DNA of 64,000 nt, taken from positions 248,001 to 312,000 of the forward strand of contig NZ_CP023069.1 of the NCBI RefSeq assembly GCF_002288525.1, given 5' to 3'. The notes beneath the pieces were generated by a model. It was not told the DNA's origin. It saw only the letters and a list, made by a program, of their open reading frames with translations, and made no database searches. Position numbers and translations under genes: made by a program. Origin of the DNA: Sinorhizobium sojae CCBAU 05684. GTDB lineage: Bacteria; Pseudomonadota; Alphaproteobacteria; Rhizobiales; Rhizobiaceae. Below, piece by piece: positions 1 to 10,625 of this stretch (its first letter is position 1; every line of letters starts with the position of its first letter).

Positions 1-780
1 TGTGACGTGATGAAGGATTTCGCCTTGCCCTTTACGGTCAGCGTTTTCCTCAGCTTTCTGGGACTTTCCCAGAGGCGATCCGAAGTACTTGTCGGCTGGG
101 TAAGCGATTTGCTCCACGGCAATGCAGAAAAGCGAACGGCAGCAGCCCGCTCGGTCGTGGCCTTTATTGACGAAATGGCAGCGATGCGCCGCAAGTCGCC
201 AGCCGTCGATTTCATGACCTTCGCCCTGCAGGCGAAAATCGAGGGCCGCTCTTTAACAGAAGAGGAAGTCCGCGGCATCGGTGTGCTTTTCTTGGTCGCG
301 GGGCTCGACACGGTTGCCGCCGCCATTGGCTTTGACATGGCCTATCTTGCACGCAATCCAAAGCACCAGGAGTTGTTGCGAAACGAACCGGATCGGCTCG
401 GGCTCGCCGCTGAGGAACTGCTGCGCGCCTATTCAACCGTTCAGATAATCCGCGTGGCCACGAAGGACACCGAGTTCGAAGGCGTGCCTATCCGTGAGGG
501 TGATTATGTTTCCTGTCCCGCGATGATTGCTAATCGAGATCCGTCTGAATTTAAGTGCCCCAACACTATCGATCTGGCACGACAGGATAATCAGCACACC
601 GCCTTTGGCTATGGACCACACCTTTGCCACGGAGCGCATCTCGCACGGCGAGAAATCGTCATTGGCCTACGTGAATGGTTAGCGCGCATCCCAGCTTTCC
701 GCATCAAGGAAGGTACGGCGCCGATAACTCATGGCGGCCATGTATTCGGGATCAGTAATATCATCCTAACTTGGGCCTGA
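1..780 (+). CDS. Cytochrome P450, 3' part (gene starts before window)
   Basis: Frame 1 is open from the first base, so the N-terminal part lies upstream of the window. The visible ~260 residues form the C-terminal half of a soluble bacterial P450. They contain the I-helix oxygen-activation motif AGLDT (bases 298-312), the K-helix ExxR in EELLR, and the haem-thiolate loop FGYGPHLCHGAHLARRE (about 600-650), whose Cys ligates the haem. The length is right for the back half of a ~400-residue class I P450. The family is known for monooxygenation with electrons from a ferredoxin; the substrate cannot be told from sequence. The position just upstream of an SDR, a luciferase-like oxidoreductase and nifH matches the CYP127 (y4vG) locus of NGR234, as I recall it. 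A GTG at base 7 is probably internal, not a start. Confidence 0.9.
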   Translation, partial: CDVMKDFALPFTVSVFLSFLGLSQRRSEVLVGWVSDLLHGNAEKRTAAARSVVAFIDEMAAMRRKSPAVDFMTFALQAKIEGRSLTEEEVRGIGVLFLVAGLDTVAAAIGFDMAYLARNPKHQELLRNEPDRLGLAAEELLRAYSTVQIIRVATKDTEFEGVPIREGDYVSCPAMIANRDPSEFKCPNTIDLARQDNQHTAFGYGPHLCHGAHLARREIVIGLREWLARIPAFRIKEGTAPITHGGHVFGISNIILTWA

Positions 781-855
781 TTGGACGGGCGAGGCGGTAG
801 CAATGAAGCGCCGATCGCTCCCAAGTCTTCATCGCTTACCGCATCTCACCGCACC

Positions 856-1431
856 ATGATGAATGAAGAAAGCATAACCAATCTATTCGACCGAGAAGCA
901 ATCCGCGACTGTCTCCATCGCTACTGTCGAGGAATCGACCGGGCAGACGAGGCTGCACTGCGCAGCTGTTATTGGCCCGATGCACGCGACAATCACGGAA
1001 GCTACTCCGGCTCTGCCGCAGGGTTTATTCAGCATGCACTCAACGTCTTCAAAACTAAGCCGCGCAACATCCACCAGCTTGCGAACATAATCATTGAGTT
1101 CCTGGGCGCGACAGAGGCCGCCGTCGAGAGTTATTTCACCGCGCTGCAGCGCGGTCCCGACGCAACAGGCGAGATAAAGCAGGTGCTCTTGTGCGGACGC
1201 TACTGTGATCTGTTTCAGAAAAGGGAAGGGGAGTGGCGCATCGTCGAACGGACGGTAGTCTATGATTGGGTTGAGAAACAGAGACCACCGAAGTCCTCGG
1301 AAGCAGAGCGGTTCGGTCCTCGCCAACCGATTGGGGCACCGCATCCGAATGATCCCGTTTACGAACTTTCGAAGCGGCGAGTTGCTGCGAAAAATCATCC
1401 AAAGGACCTGATCGGCAGTGGAGAAGAATAA
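856..1431 (+). CDS. SnoaL-like / NTF2-fold protein (y4vH-like)
   Basis: About 190 residues with an N-terminal SnoaL_4-type domain: an initial helix with a [16 protein letters not shown] segment, then [13 protein letters not shown], as in small polyketide-cyclase, dehydratase or ring-hydroxylating dioxygenase beta-type folds. These are cone-shaped alpha+beta barrels that bind hydrophobic ligands. The start is uncertain. The frame opens with TTG at 781, directly after the P450 stop, but the domain begins after the ATG pair at 856/859, so 856 is used; neither has a strong ribosome site. The gene lies 2 bases before the next one, which indicates one transcript with the P450 and SDR genes. A role in the same oxidation pathway is inference. 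The C-terminal ~45 residues are polar and unassigned. Confidence 0.7.
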   Translation: MMNEESITNLFDREAIRDCLHRYCRGIDRADEAALRSCYWPDARDNHGSYSGSAAGFIQHALNVFKTKPRNIHQLANIIIEFLGATEAAVESYFTALQRGPDATGEIKQVLLCGRYCDLFQKREGEWRIVERTVVYDWVEKQRPPKSSEAERFGPRQPIGAPHPNDPVYELSKRRVAAKNHPKDLIGSGEE

Positions 1432-1433
1432 CC

Positions 1434-3140
1434 ATGATACGACTGCGCTACCCTCCGATTCCTCGAGGCCGAGCCCGTGGAGCACAGAGACGCATGGACG
1501 ATCGCCAGGTTCAGCCAGGGCGGGTCATCGTCGTCACAGGTGCCGCAGGGGGTATCGGCCGCGCGCTCGTCGATATTTTTGCCGCGAATGGAGATGTCGT
1601 TGTCGCGGTGGACCTCCCGGACAGCGGCGTAATCGAACTTGGCCAAAATCTCGGAGAGCCCCATCTTGGCCTCGAGGTTGACGTGTCGCGAGAGGACGAT
1701 GTCGTCGCATTGCGTGCCCTTCTGGAAAAACGATTCTCGCGGATTGAAGTGCTCGTCAATAATGCGGGGATTGGGCCGACCATGGCTGCGACCGCCGATA
1801 CTGCTCTCGAAGATTTTCAAGGCGCTCTAGCGATAAACCTTGTCGGGGCTTATTCGATGGCGTGCGAAGCCGCGAAGCTGATGAAACCTGGCGCCGCCAT
1901 CGTCAATGTCGCTTCGCTGGCTGGGCTGCTCGGCAATCCGAAGCGCAGTGCCTACGCCGCTTCGAAAGCTGGTCTGATCTCAATCACGAAATCGCTGGCG
2001 TGCCGATGGGCATCGCGCGGCATCCGTGTGACAGCGGTAGCGCCCGGTCACGTGCGCACGCCTATGGTTGCCGAATTGGAACGCGCTGGCAAGCTCGACG
2101 TCAGCGCGATAAGGCGCCGCGTACCGTTGGGCCGAATAGCGCGCCCCGACGAAATCGCGCGGGCCGTGCGCTTTTTGGCGAGCGCACAGGCGAGCTACAT
2201 AACCGGGTCGACGCTTGTGGTCGATGGGGGCTGGATGTCAGTCAACCAACCGGGTGGTGCCCATCAGGCTCAGGATAGGACGCCCGGAGCAGAATTCATG
2301 CGGCCGGTCGAGGACACCGATGCGCGAACAGTGATCGTCATGGGCGGCGCTACAGGCGTAGGCGCGGCCATCGCTCGGCGCTTTGCCGAAAACGGCGACA
2401 CGGTTGTGATCGCCGACGGAGACGGTGAAGAAGCGGTAAAGCTCGCCGGCTTGCTCGGCGACAAGCACCTGTCAAGGCGCGTGGACAGGACCGTCGAAAC
2501 CGAGGTAGTCTCGCTCTTCGAAGAATTGCGGGAGCGCTTCGGCCACCTCGACGTCTTCGTCAACGGCATGAATGAGATACTCGTCCCCAATATCGAGGAG
2601 TCGCCGGAAGTCCTCAAACGCATACTGGATGTCAATCTTACTGGCGCCTTCACCTGCGTTCGCGAGGCCGCCATATCGATGCGCTCTGGCAGCGTAATCC
2701 TGAATCTCGGGTCAAGTTTAAGCCTTTCACCGCTCGCGCCAAGTCACGCCTATGGAGCATACAATGCTGGCATAGACATGCTGACCCGCTGCATGGCGGC
2801 CGAACTCGGGCCATTGGGCATCCGCACAGCCACAGTCGCTCCAGGTTACATCCGCACATGTGCCGCCAACCGGCTGGCAGCGGTCGCCGGCATGGATTCG
2901 GCTTCGCTCCGACAGCGAATTCCTTTGGGCAGGGTCGGGGACGCAGAAGAAGTCGCCGAGGCTGCCTACTTTCTGGCCTCGTTTGATGCCTCCTACATCA
3001 ACGGCTCGATCCTGCACGTGGACGGAGGCTTGATCTCGTCCAGAGAAGCGGGGTGGGGCAGCGAAGTCGATGGAGCAATTTCGACGGAGATGAGGCCGCA
3101 GCGCCGGCCGGCGGCGCGATGGCGGTTGCTCTCTCCCTGA
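1434..3140 (+). CDS. Tandem short-chain dehydrogenase/reductase, two SDR domains (y4vI-like)
   Basis: 568 residues holding two consecutive classical SDR domains. Domain 1 (about residues 28-265) has the NAD(P)-binding motif TGAAGGIG, the NNAG motif and the catalytic YAASK. Domain 2 (about 295-545) has GGATGVG but reads YGAYN where YxxxK is expected, so the catalytic Lys is Asn, and NNAG has become VNGM. Domain 2 therefore probably binds cofactor or dimerises without normal catalysis. Both end with the C-terminal SDR signature (VVDGG / HVDGG). The start ATG follows a good ribosome site (GGAGAAG, about 1418-1424). NGR234 has a similar double SDR (y4vI). It is probably co-transcribed with the P450 and monooxygenase genes; the substrate is unknown. 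Confidence 0.88.
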   Translation: MIRLRYPPIPRGRARGAQRRMDDRQVQPGRVIVVTGAAGGIGRALVDIFAANGDVVVAVDLPDSGVIELGQNLGEPHLGLEVDVSREDDVVALRALLEKRFSRIEVLVNNAGIGPTMAATADTALEDFQGALAINLVGAYSMACEAAKLMKPGAAIVNVASLAGLLGNPKRSAYAASKAGLISITKSLACRWASRGIRVTAVAPGHVRTPMVAELERAGKLDVSAIRRRVPLGRIARPDEIARAVRFLASAQASYITGSTLVVDGGWMSVNQPGGAHQAQDRTPGAEFMRPVEDTDARTVIVMGGATGVGAAIARRFAENGDTVVIADGDGEEAVKLAGLLGDKHLSRRVDRTVETEVVSLFEELRERFGHLDVFVNGMNEILVPNIEESPEVLKRILDVNLTGAFTCVREAAISMRSGSVILNLGSSLSLSPLAPSHAYGAYNAGIDMLTRCMAAELGPLGIRTATVAPGYIRTCAANRLAAVAGMDSASLRQRIPLGRVGDAEEVAEAAYFLASFDASYINGSILHVDGGLISSREAGWGSEVDGAISTEMRPQRRPAARWRLLSP

Positions 3141-3277
3141 ATTGCATTTGCACGCTTTTAGCGCTTGGCGCTCTGAATGCGTTAGGGGGCCATGAGCAGG
3201 GCCATAGGGAAACCTTCTCGTCAATCGAGGCGCGACCCACGACTGCGCGATTCCAGATCCGAAAACAAGGAGACACC

Positions 3278-4333
3278 ATGGAGTTCGCAACGTTCATTCT
3301 CGCTGCCCAGCGCGGCTATCATCAGTCTTCCGCTAGCGTCGTCCGCAACTCGATAGAGCAGGCAATTTTTTCGGAGCAGGCTGGCTTCAGCACAGCCTGG
3401 TTCGCCGAGCACCACTTCAACAACTACAGTCTCGTCCCGTCGCCATTACTGATGGTAGCCCACTGTGCCGGATTGACGAGCACCATTCGGCTCGGAACCG
3501 CAGTCTGCGTGCTGCCGCTCTACCAACCACAGCGCCTGCTGGCGGAAATCGGCTTTGTCGACGTCGTTGCCAACGGTCGACTCGAACTCGGCGTTGGCTC
3601 GGGATACCAGCAGTTCGAGTTCGACCGCTTCGGCGTCAATATAGATGAGGCGCCGGCCATCTTTTCGGAATGCCTGGACATTTTGCTGAAGGGACTAAAG
3701 CAAAGAATCTTCACCCACAGCGGTCGCTACATGCAGATACCCCCGACGGCGATTTCGGTGCGCACCCTCCAAAAGCCGACGCCACCGATCTGGATTGCTA
3801 GCGCATCCTCCAAAACTATGGCCCGAGCCTATCGTGAGGGTCACAATCTTTTCGTCACGGCTCTCCATGACGGCTTGGAAACTCTGGGCTTGCTGCGTGG
3901 CATCATTAAGACCGCCGCTGCATCCGAGGGCAAGGAGGTTCGCGACTCCAAGGTATCGCTACTGCGGTGCTGCTATGCCAGTGATGATGGAGCGGAAATC
4001 AACAGCTATATCGATAACGCCCGCTTCCAGCGCCGGCTGTCCGAGGCACTGCGACAGCGTCGGCAACAAAGTAAGGACGGCTATATGTTGGAGGAGATGC
4101 CGACGCATCAGGATCTATCGTTCGACACTATGCGCAAGAACCTGCCCATTGGCAGTATCAATCGCGTGATTGATCGCCTTCTGGAGGAGATCGATGTCTT
4201 GAAGCCGGACCAGATTGCAATTCAGACCCAGCTGGGAGATTTTGACCAAAACACGATGTTGCGCCAGATCGAGCTTTGGGGAGACAAGATAATCCCGGCA
4301 GTCCAGAAATCTCTCGGGCAGTCGCAGGCTTGA
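3278..4333 (+). CDS. Luciferase-like flavin monooxygenase (y4vJ-like)
   Basis: 351 residues of the bacterial luciferase-like (LLM) TIM-barrel family, which uses reduced FMN or F420. Seen: N-terminal FATFILAAQRG strand, the AEHHF motif near residue 44, a second-strand RLGTAVCVLPLYQP segment, and the GRLELGVGSGY phosphate-binding region. The frame is open from 3053, but the ATG at 3278 has a strong ribosome site (AAGGAGA at 3268-3274) and matches the family N-terminus. Such enzymes need a flavin reductase partner; the only one visible is the relic at 20043. The gene ends the oxidoreductase block, and a short hairpin follows. A second LLM gene (23734) encodes a relative. Confidence 0.87.
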   Translation: MEFATFILAAQRGYHQSSASVVRNSIEQAIFSEQAGFSTAWFAEHHFNNYSLVPSPLLMVAHCAGLTSTIRLGTAVCVLPLYQPQRLLAEIGFVDVVANGRLELGVGSGYQQFEFDRFGVNIDEAPAIFSECLDILLKGLKQRIFTHSGRYMQIPPTAISVRTLQKPTPPIWIASASSKTMARAYREGHNLFVTALHDGLETLGLLRGIIKTAAASEGKEVRDSKVSLLRCCYASDDGAEINSYIDNARFQRRLSEALRQRRQQSKDGYMLEEMPTHQDLSFDTMRKNLPIGSINRVIDRLLEEIDVLKPDQIAIQTQLGDFDQNTMLRQIELWGDKIIPAVQKSLGQSQA

Positions 4334-4345
4334 GTTTATACCGTC

Positions 4346-4361
4346 CTGACCTTCGGGTCAG
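4346..4361 (+). terminator. Hairpin after the luciferase-like gene
   Basis: Perfect 6-bp stem CTGACC/GGTCAG closed by a TTCG tetraloop, 12 bases after the stop codon. No T-run follows, so it is at best a weak or factor-dependent terminator. It separates the oxidoreductase block from the nif promoter. Confidence 0.5.
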
Positions 4362-4726
4362 CTCACTTCCTCAGGCGCCGTCAGAATGCCCGGCAAGTTT
4401 CAAAAGCCATCGTAAATGTCGGCACAGATTACAGCTGAACTCCTCGTGAAAGTGGCTCATGGGCGTCATGGGTCGCATACCATTCGCACGACAGACAAGC
4501 AGGCTACCGGCGGCAGTACGCATTTGAGCTCCGATAGTTCAGTCCGCGATTTTAATCGGACGAGGGCCGGAAATAGCCATCTTAAGCAAACTTGATCGGA
4601 CGGCGGACACTTAGGGCTGGCAAAGCCTCCGAGAAGATGCTCCCCAAACCCGCGGCTTGTACCTGATCAGCGGCAGTGGGCTCCGAGCGCCTGATAGGCA
4701 ACGCTTTCGACAATTGTTTGTGAAAT

Positions 4727-4742
4727 TGTCGGCTCCGCGACA
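4727..4742 (+). promoter_or_regulatory. NifA upstream activator site for nifH
   Basis: TGT-N10-ACA match (spacer CGGCTCCGCG), the consensus NifA enhancer. It lies 90 bases before the -24 element, within the usual range. The rest of the 600-base gap 4362-4726 shows no gene I can support. Confidence 0.85.
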
Positions 4743-4790
4743 CAGGCTTGCGTCTGGGTCGGCTACTTCTCCTAATCTAAGTAGCTGTAA

Positions 4791-5825
<1,035 letters not shown>

Positions 5826-5920
5826 CCGCCGCCGCAGACGCTGCCCGGGACGGTGATCCGGTGCGACATTCCACCAATGGTGCCTCTTCTTGGAGGACAC
5901 GCAAAAAAGGGGGCAGGCCA

Positions 5921-7435
5921 ATGAGCCTCGATTACGAGAATGACAGTGCGCTCCATCAGGAGCTGATCACGCAAGTGCTGTCGCAGTACCCACACAAGGC
6001 GGCCAAGCGTCGCCAAAAGCACCTCAGTGTCGCATCGGACCGCGAGGCGGTCGGGGAGGAGGGCGAGACCCTCTCCGAATGCGACGTGAAGTCGAACATC
6101 AAGTCGATCCCCGGGGTGATGACGATCCGCGGCTGCGCCTATGCGGGCTCGAAGGGCGTGGTCTGGGGCCCGGTCAAGGATATGGTCCACATCTCGCACG
6201 GCCCGGTTGGCTGCGGTCAGTATTCCTGGTCGCAGCGCCGCAACTATTATGTCGGCACCACCGGCGTCGACACCTTCGTGACGATGCAGTTCACCTCCGA
6301 CTTTCAGGAGAAGGACATCGTCTTTGGTGGCGACAAGAAGCTGGAACAGGTCATCGACGAGATCGAGGAGCTGTTTCCCCTCAACAACGGCATCACCATC
6401 CAGTCCGAATGTCCGATCGGCCTGATTGGCGACGACATCGAAGCGGTGTCGCGCAAGAAGGCCGTCGAACACGAAACGACGATCGTGCCGGTGCGCTGCG
6501 AAGGCTTCCGCGGCGTCTCGCAGTCGCTCGGCCATCACATCGCCAACGACGCCATCCGCGACTGGGTGTTCGACAAGGCGGACGACAAGACGGACGTCGA
6601 GTTCGAAACCGGTCCCTACGATGTCAACGTCATCGGCGATTACAACATCGGCGGCGACGCCTGGGCGTCGCGCATCCTGCTCGAGGAGATCGGGCTGCGC
6701 GTCGTCGGCAACTGGTCGGGCGACGCCACGCTCGCGGAAGTGGAGCGGGCCCCCAGGGCCAAGCTCAACCTCATCCACTGCTACCGGTCGATGAACTACA
6801 TCTGCCGGCACATGGAGGAAAGATACGCCATCCCCTGGATGGAATACAACTTCTTCGGCCCCTCCCAGATCGAAGCCTCTCTGCGCAAGATAGCCAGGCA
6901 TTTCGGCCCGACGATCGAAGAACGGGCCGAGAGGGTCATCGCCAAGTACCGGCCGCTGGTCGACGCCGTGATCGACAAGTACTGGCCGCGCCTCCAGGGC
7001 AAGCGAGTGATGCTCTATGTCGGTGGTTTGCGCCCCCGCCACGTCATCACCGCCTATGAGGACCTCGGCATGCAGATCGTCGGCACCGGCTACGAATTCG
7101 CCCACAACGACGACTATCAGCGCACCGGCCACTACGTGAAGACGGGCACGCTGATCTATGACGACGCGACCAGTTACGAACTGGACACGTTCATCGAGCG
7201 GATCCGCCCCGATCTGGTCGGCTCCGGCATCAAGGAGAAGTATCCGGTGCAGAAGATGGGCATCCCGTTTCGCCAGATGCACTCCTGGGATTATTCCGGC
7301 CCCTATCACGGCTATGACGGCTTCGCCATCTTCGCCCGCGACATGGATCTCGCCATCAACAATCCGGTCTGGGATCTTTACGACGCGCCCTGGAAGAAAA
7401 TGACCGTGCCGACGGCCGCAGTTGCAGCCGAATGA
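5921..7435 (+). CDS. nifD: Nitrogenase molybdenum-iron protein alpha chain
   Basis: 504 residues, full length. It is the catalytic subunit of dinitrogenase (alpha2beta2), holding FeMo-co and half of the P-cluster. P-cluster cysteines are visible in [17 protein letters not shown] and [11 protein letters not shown]. The FeMo-co ligands are the Cys in IHCYRSMNY and the His in [15 protein letters not shown]. The chosen ATG follows AAAAAAGGGGGCAGG and gives the usual N-terminus MSLDYENDS; the frame is open much farther upstream only because of high GC. It lies 95 bases after nifH and 95 before nifK, in one transcript. Confidence 0.99.
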   Translation: MSLDYENDSALHQELITQVLSQYPHKAAKRRQKHLSVASDREAVGEEGETLSECDVKSNIKSIPGVMTIRGCAYAGSKGVVWGPVKDMVHISHGPVGCGQYSWSQRRNYYVGTTGVDTFVTMQFTSDFQEKDIVFGGDKKLEQVIDEIEELFPLNNGITIQSECPIGLIGDDIEAVSRKKAVEHETTIVPVRCEGFRGVSQSLGHHIANDAIRDWVFDKADDKTDVEFETGPYDVNVIGDYNIGGDAWASRILLEEIGLRVVGNWSGDATLAEVERAPRAKLNLIHCYRSMNYICRHMEERYAIPWMEYNFFGPSQIEASLRKIARHFGPTIEERAERVIAKYRPLVDAVIDKYWPRLQGKRVMLYVGGLRPRHVITAYEDLGMQIVGTGYEFAHNDDYQRTGHYVKTGTLIYDDATSYELDTFIERIRPDLVGSGIKEKYPVQKMGIPFRQMHSWDYSGPYHGYDGFAIFARDMDLAINNPVWDLYDAPWKKMTVPTAAVAAE

Positions 7436-7439
7436 TCGT

Positions 7440-7476
7440 CCGGTCTTGCGCGGCACGAGGACCGCGGCAAGACCGG
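7440..7476 (+). promoter_or_regulatory. nifD-nifK intercistronic hairpin
   Basis: Perfect 10-bp inverted repeat CCGGTCTTGC/GCAAGACCGG, extended inward by GCGG/CCGC, in the nifD-nifK gap and starting 4 bases after the nifD stop. There is no T-run, so an mRNA processing or 3'-end stabilising structure is more likely than a terminator. Confidence 0.6.
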
Positions 7477-7530
7477 AAACCTCTCGAACATCCCTGGCCT
7501 AAGAGGCCAGATCAAGAAGGGTCAAACACC

Positions 7531-9071
7531 ATGCCGCAATCGGCTGAGAAGATACTCGACCATGCGCCGCTGTTTCGCGAGCCGGAATACCGGCAGATGC
7601 TCGCGGAGAAGAAGCTGAACTTCGAATGTCCGCACCCCGAACGGCTCGTCACGGACCAGCGCGAATACAGCAAGGGCTGGGAATATCGCGAGAAAAACCT
7701 CGCCCGCGAGGCGCTCGTCGTCAACCCCGCCAAGGCCTGTCAACCGTTGGGGGCGGTGTTCGCAGCCGCCGGCTTCGAGCGGACGATGTCGTTCGTCCAT
7801 GGCAGTCAGGGCTGCGTGGCCTATTATCGCTCGCACTTGTCGCGCCACTTCAAGGAGCCGGCTTCGGCCGTTTCGTCCTCGATGACCGAGGATGCGGCGG
7901 TGTTCGGCGGCCTGAAGAACCTGGTCGACGGGCTCGCCAATACCTACGCGCTCTACGATCCGAAGATGATTGCCGTCTCCACCACCTGTATGGCCGAGGT
8001 CATCGGCGACGACCTGCATGGCTTCATTGAGAACGCCAAGAGCGAAGGCGCAGTCCCGCCCGAATTCGACGTGCCGTTCGCTCACACGCCCGCCTTCGTC
8101 GGCAGCCATGTCGACGGCTATGACAGCATGGTCAAGGGCATCCTGGAGCACTTCTGGAAGGGCCAGGCGCGCACGCAAGCGGCCGGCACGATCAACATCA
8201 TCCCGGGCTTCGACGGCTTTTGCGTCGGCAACAACCGCGAGCTCCAGCGCCTGCTCACCCTGATGGGCGTGTCCTACACCTTCATCCAGGATGCCTCCGA
8301 CCAGTTCGATACGCCGTCCGACGGCGAATACCGCATGTATGACGGGGCACGACGATCAAGGCGCTGAGGGCGGCACTCAATGCCGAGGCGACGCTGTCGC
8401 TGCAGCACTACAACAGCCGCAAGACGCTCGAATATTGCCGGGAGGTCGGTCAGGCCACCGCCGTCTTCCATTACCCGCTCGGGATCAACGCCACCGACGC
8501 GTTCCTGATGAAGGTGTCGGCGATTTCCGGCCGGGAAATCCCCGAGACGATACGCCTGGAACGCGGCCGGCTGGTCGACGCCATGGCCGACAGCCAATCC
8601 TGGCTGCATGGCAAGACATACGCGATCTACGGCGATCCGGACTTCGTCTACGCCATGGCCCGCTTCGTCATGGAGACCGGCGGCGAGCCGCGGCATTGCC
8701 TCGCCACCAACGGCACGGCGGCCTGGCAGGCCGAGATGACCGAGCTGCTCGCCTCTTCTCCCTTCGGCAAGCAGGCAAAGGTCTGGCCGGGAAAGGATCT
8801 CTGGGCCTTGCGCTCGCTGCTCTTCACCGAGCCGGTCGACCTGCTGATCGGCAATTCCTACGGCAAGTATCTCGAGCGCGATACCGGCACGCCGCTGATC
8901 CGGCTGATGTTCCCGATCTTCGACCGCCACCACCACCACCGCTTTCCGCTCATGGGCTACCAGGGCGGCCTGCGCCTGCTGACGACGATCCTCGACACGA
9001 TCTTCGACCGCCTCGATCGCGAAACGATGCAGACGGCGGTGACCGATTATTCCTATGACCTGACCCGCTAG
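7531..9071 (+). pseudogene. nifK: Nitrogenase molybdenum-iron protein beta chain, frameshifted
   Basis: Beta subunit of dinitrogenase, split by a one-base frameshift. The first frame (7531-8367) runs from [11 protein letters not shown] through the P-cluster region ([37 protein letters not shown]) to MYDG, then goes out of frame. The conserved continuation [12 protein letters not shown] follows in another frame to 9071. The run of four G at 8344-8347 should be five; restoring one G gives 513 residues, normal for rhizobial NifK. Everything else is intact, so this is either a very recent mutation or a base-calling error in a homopolymer. If real, the strain cannot fix nitrogen unless another nifK copy exists. 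Confidence 0.95.
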
Positions 9072-9125
9072 AGCGGCGGTCGGCAAAACGCCGGCCGTCT
9101 CCTGATGCAATCTGGAGATTAGCGA

Positions 9126-10616
9126 ATGTCTTCGCTCAATGTCAAAATCCAAGATGTCTTCGATGAGCCTGCCTGTGAGAGAAATCGCAGCAAGGATTCC
9201 AACGCACGCAGTAAAGGCTGTTCGAAACCGCTGACCCCCGGCGCGGCGGCCGGAGGCTGCGCCTTCGATGGCGCCAAGATCGTGCTGCAGCCGATCACCG
9301 ACGTTGCGCATCTGGTTCATGCTCCACTCGCCTGCGAAGGCAATTCCTGGGACAACCGAGGTACGGCGTCGTCCGGTCCGACGCTTTGGCGCACCAGCTT
9401 CACGACCGATCTCACCGAGCAAGACATAGTTATGGGGAACAGCGAGCGGAAGCTCTTCAAAGCGATCCGCCAGATTAAAGAAGCGTATCAGCCGCCGGCA
9501 ATCTTTGTCTATGCGACGTGTGTAACGGCGCTTATCGGCGACGACATCGAAGCGGTCTGCAAGCGCGCTGAGGAAACGTGCGGCCTACCGGTGGTGCCGA
9601 TCAATTCGCCGGGCTTCGTCGGTCCGAAGAACCTCGGCAACAAGCTGGCTGGCGAGGCGTTGCTCGACCATGTCATCGGCACGGTGGAGCCAGATGATGC
9701 CGGCCCTTGCGACATCAATATCCTTGGCGAGTTCAACCTGTCTGGTGAGTTCTGGTTGGTAAGGCCACTCTTGGAGAGGCTTGGCATCCGTGTTCGCGCC
9801 TGCATTCCCGGTGACGCCCGCTATCTCGACATTGCCTCCGCTCATCGCGCTCGAGCAGCCATGTTGGTGTGCTCTACGGCGTTGATCAACCTTGCCCGCA
9901 AAATGGAGGAGCGCTGGGATATCCCGTTCTTCGAGGGATCCTTCTACGGCATCACCGCCACCTCGGAAGCACTCCGACAGATTGCCGATCTGCTCGTAAA
10001 GAAGGGTGCCGATCAAGAGATCCTCGACCGCACCGATGCACTCATTGCGGAGGAGGAGGCGATTGCGTGGAAAAAGCTCGAGGAATACCGGCCGCGACTT
10101 AAAGGCAAGCGGGTGCTCATCAACACCGGCGGCGTGAAATCCTGGTCGCTTGTTCATGCGCTGATGGAGATCGGCATGGAGATCGTTGGCACCTCGGTCA
10201 AGAAATCGACGGTCGAGGACAAGGAGCGCATCAGACAGGTGCTTAAGGACGATCTCCAGATGTTCGAGTCGATGTCGCCCCGAGAGCTCTATGCCATGCT
10301 CTCAGAACATAAGGCTGACATCATGCTGTCGGGCGGGCGCACGCAATTCATTGCGCTGAAGGCCAAGATGCCCTGGGTTGATATCAACCAAGAGCGTCAC
10401 CGCCCCTATGCGGGCTATGACGGCACGGTGGAACTCGTGCGCCAGATTGACCTTGCGATTCACAACCCGGTCTGGTCGCAGGTGAGGGAGCCGGCACCCT
10501 GGGAAAGCCGTCCTGCTACACAGGAACCGCTGCCGAACACGCGCCCCGACTCTGATGCTACGAGTGTCGGGCGCTCAATTCGCCGGCACGACGCCGGTTA
10601 CTTCGTTGAGTGTTGA
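9126..10616 (+). CDS. nifE: FeMo-cofactor scaffold protein NifE
   Basis: 496 residues, paralogous to NifD. With NifN it forms the alpha2beta2 scaffold on which the NifB product matures to FeMo-co before transfer to NifDK. Conserved cysteine motifs are visible: GGCAFDGAKI, ACEGNSWDNRG and YATCVTALIGDD, plus CSTALINLARKMEE, where NifD carries its FeMo-co Cys region. The start ATG lies 54 bases after nifK, preceded by CTGGAGATTAGCGA. It is in the nif operon, 9 bases before nifN. The C-terminal ~40 residues (after the WESRPATQ segment) are a variable tail. Confidence 0.98.
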   Translation: MSSLNVKIQDVFDEPACERNRSKDSNARSKGCSKPLTPGAAAGGCAFDGAKIVLQPITDVAHLVHAPLACEGNSWDNRGTASSGPTLWRTSFTTDLTEQDIVMGNSERKLFKAIRQIKEAYQPPAIFVYATCVTALIGDDIEAVCKRAEETCGLPVVPINSPGFVGPKNLGNKLAGEALLDHVIGTVEPDDAGPCDINILGEFNLSGEFWLVRPLLERLGIRVRACIPGDARYLDIASAHRARAAMLVCSTALINLARKMEERWDIPFFEGSFYGITATSEALRQIADLLVKKGADQEILDRTDALIAEEEAIAWKKLEEYRPRLKGKRVLINTGGVKSWSLVHALMEIGMEIVGTSVKKSTVEDKERIRQVLKDDLQMFESMSPRELYAMLSEHKADIMLSGGRTQFIALKAKMPWVDINQERHRPYAGYDGTVELVRQIDLAIHNPVWSQVREPAPWESRPATQEPLPNTRPDSDATSVGRSIRRHDAGYFVEC

Positions 10617-10625
10617 GGAAAGCAA

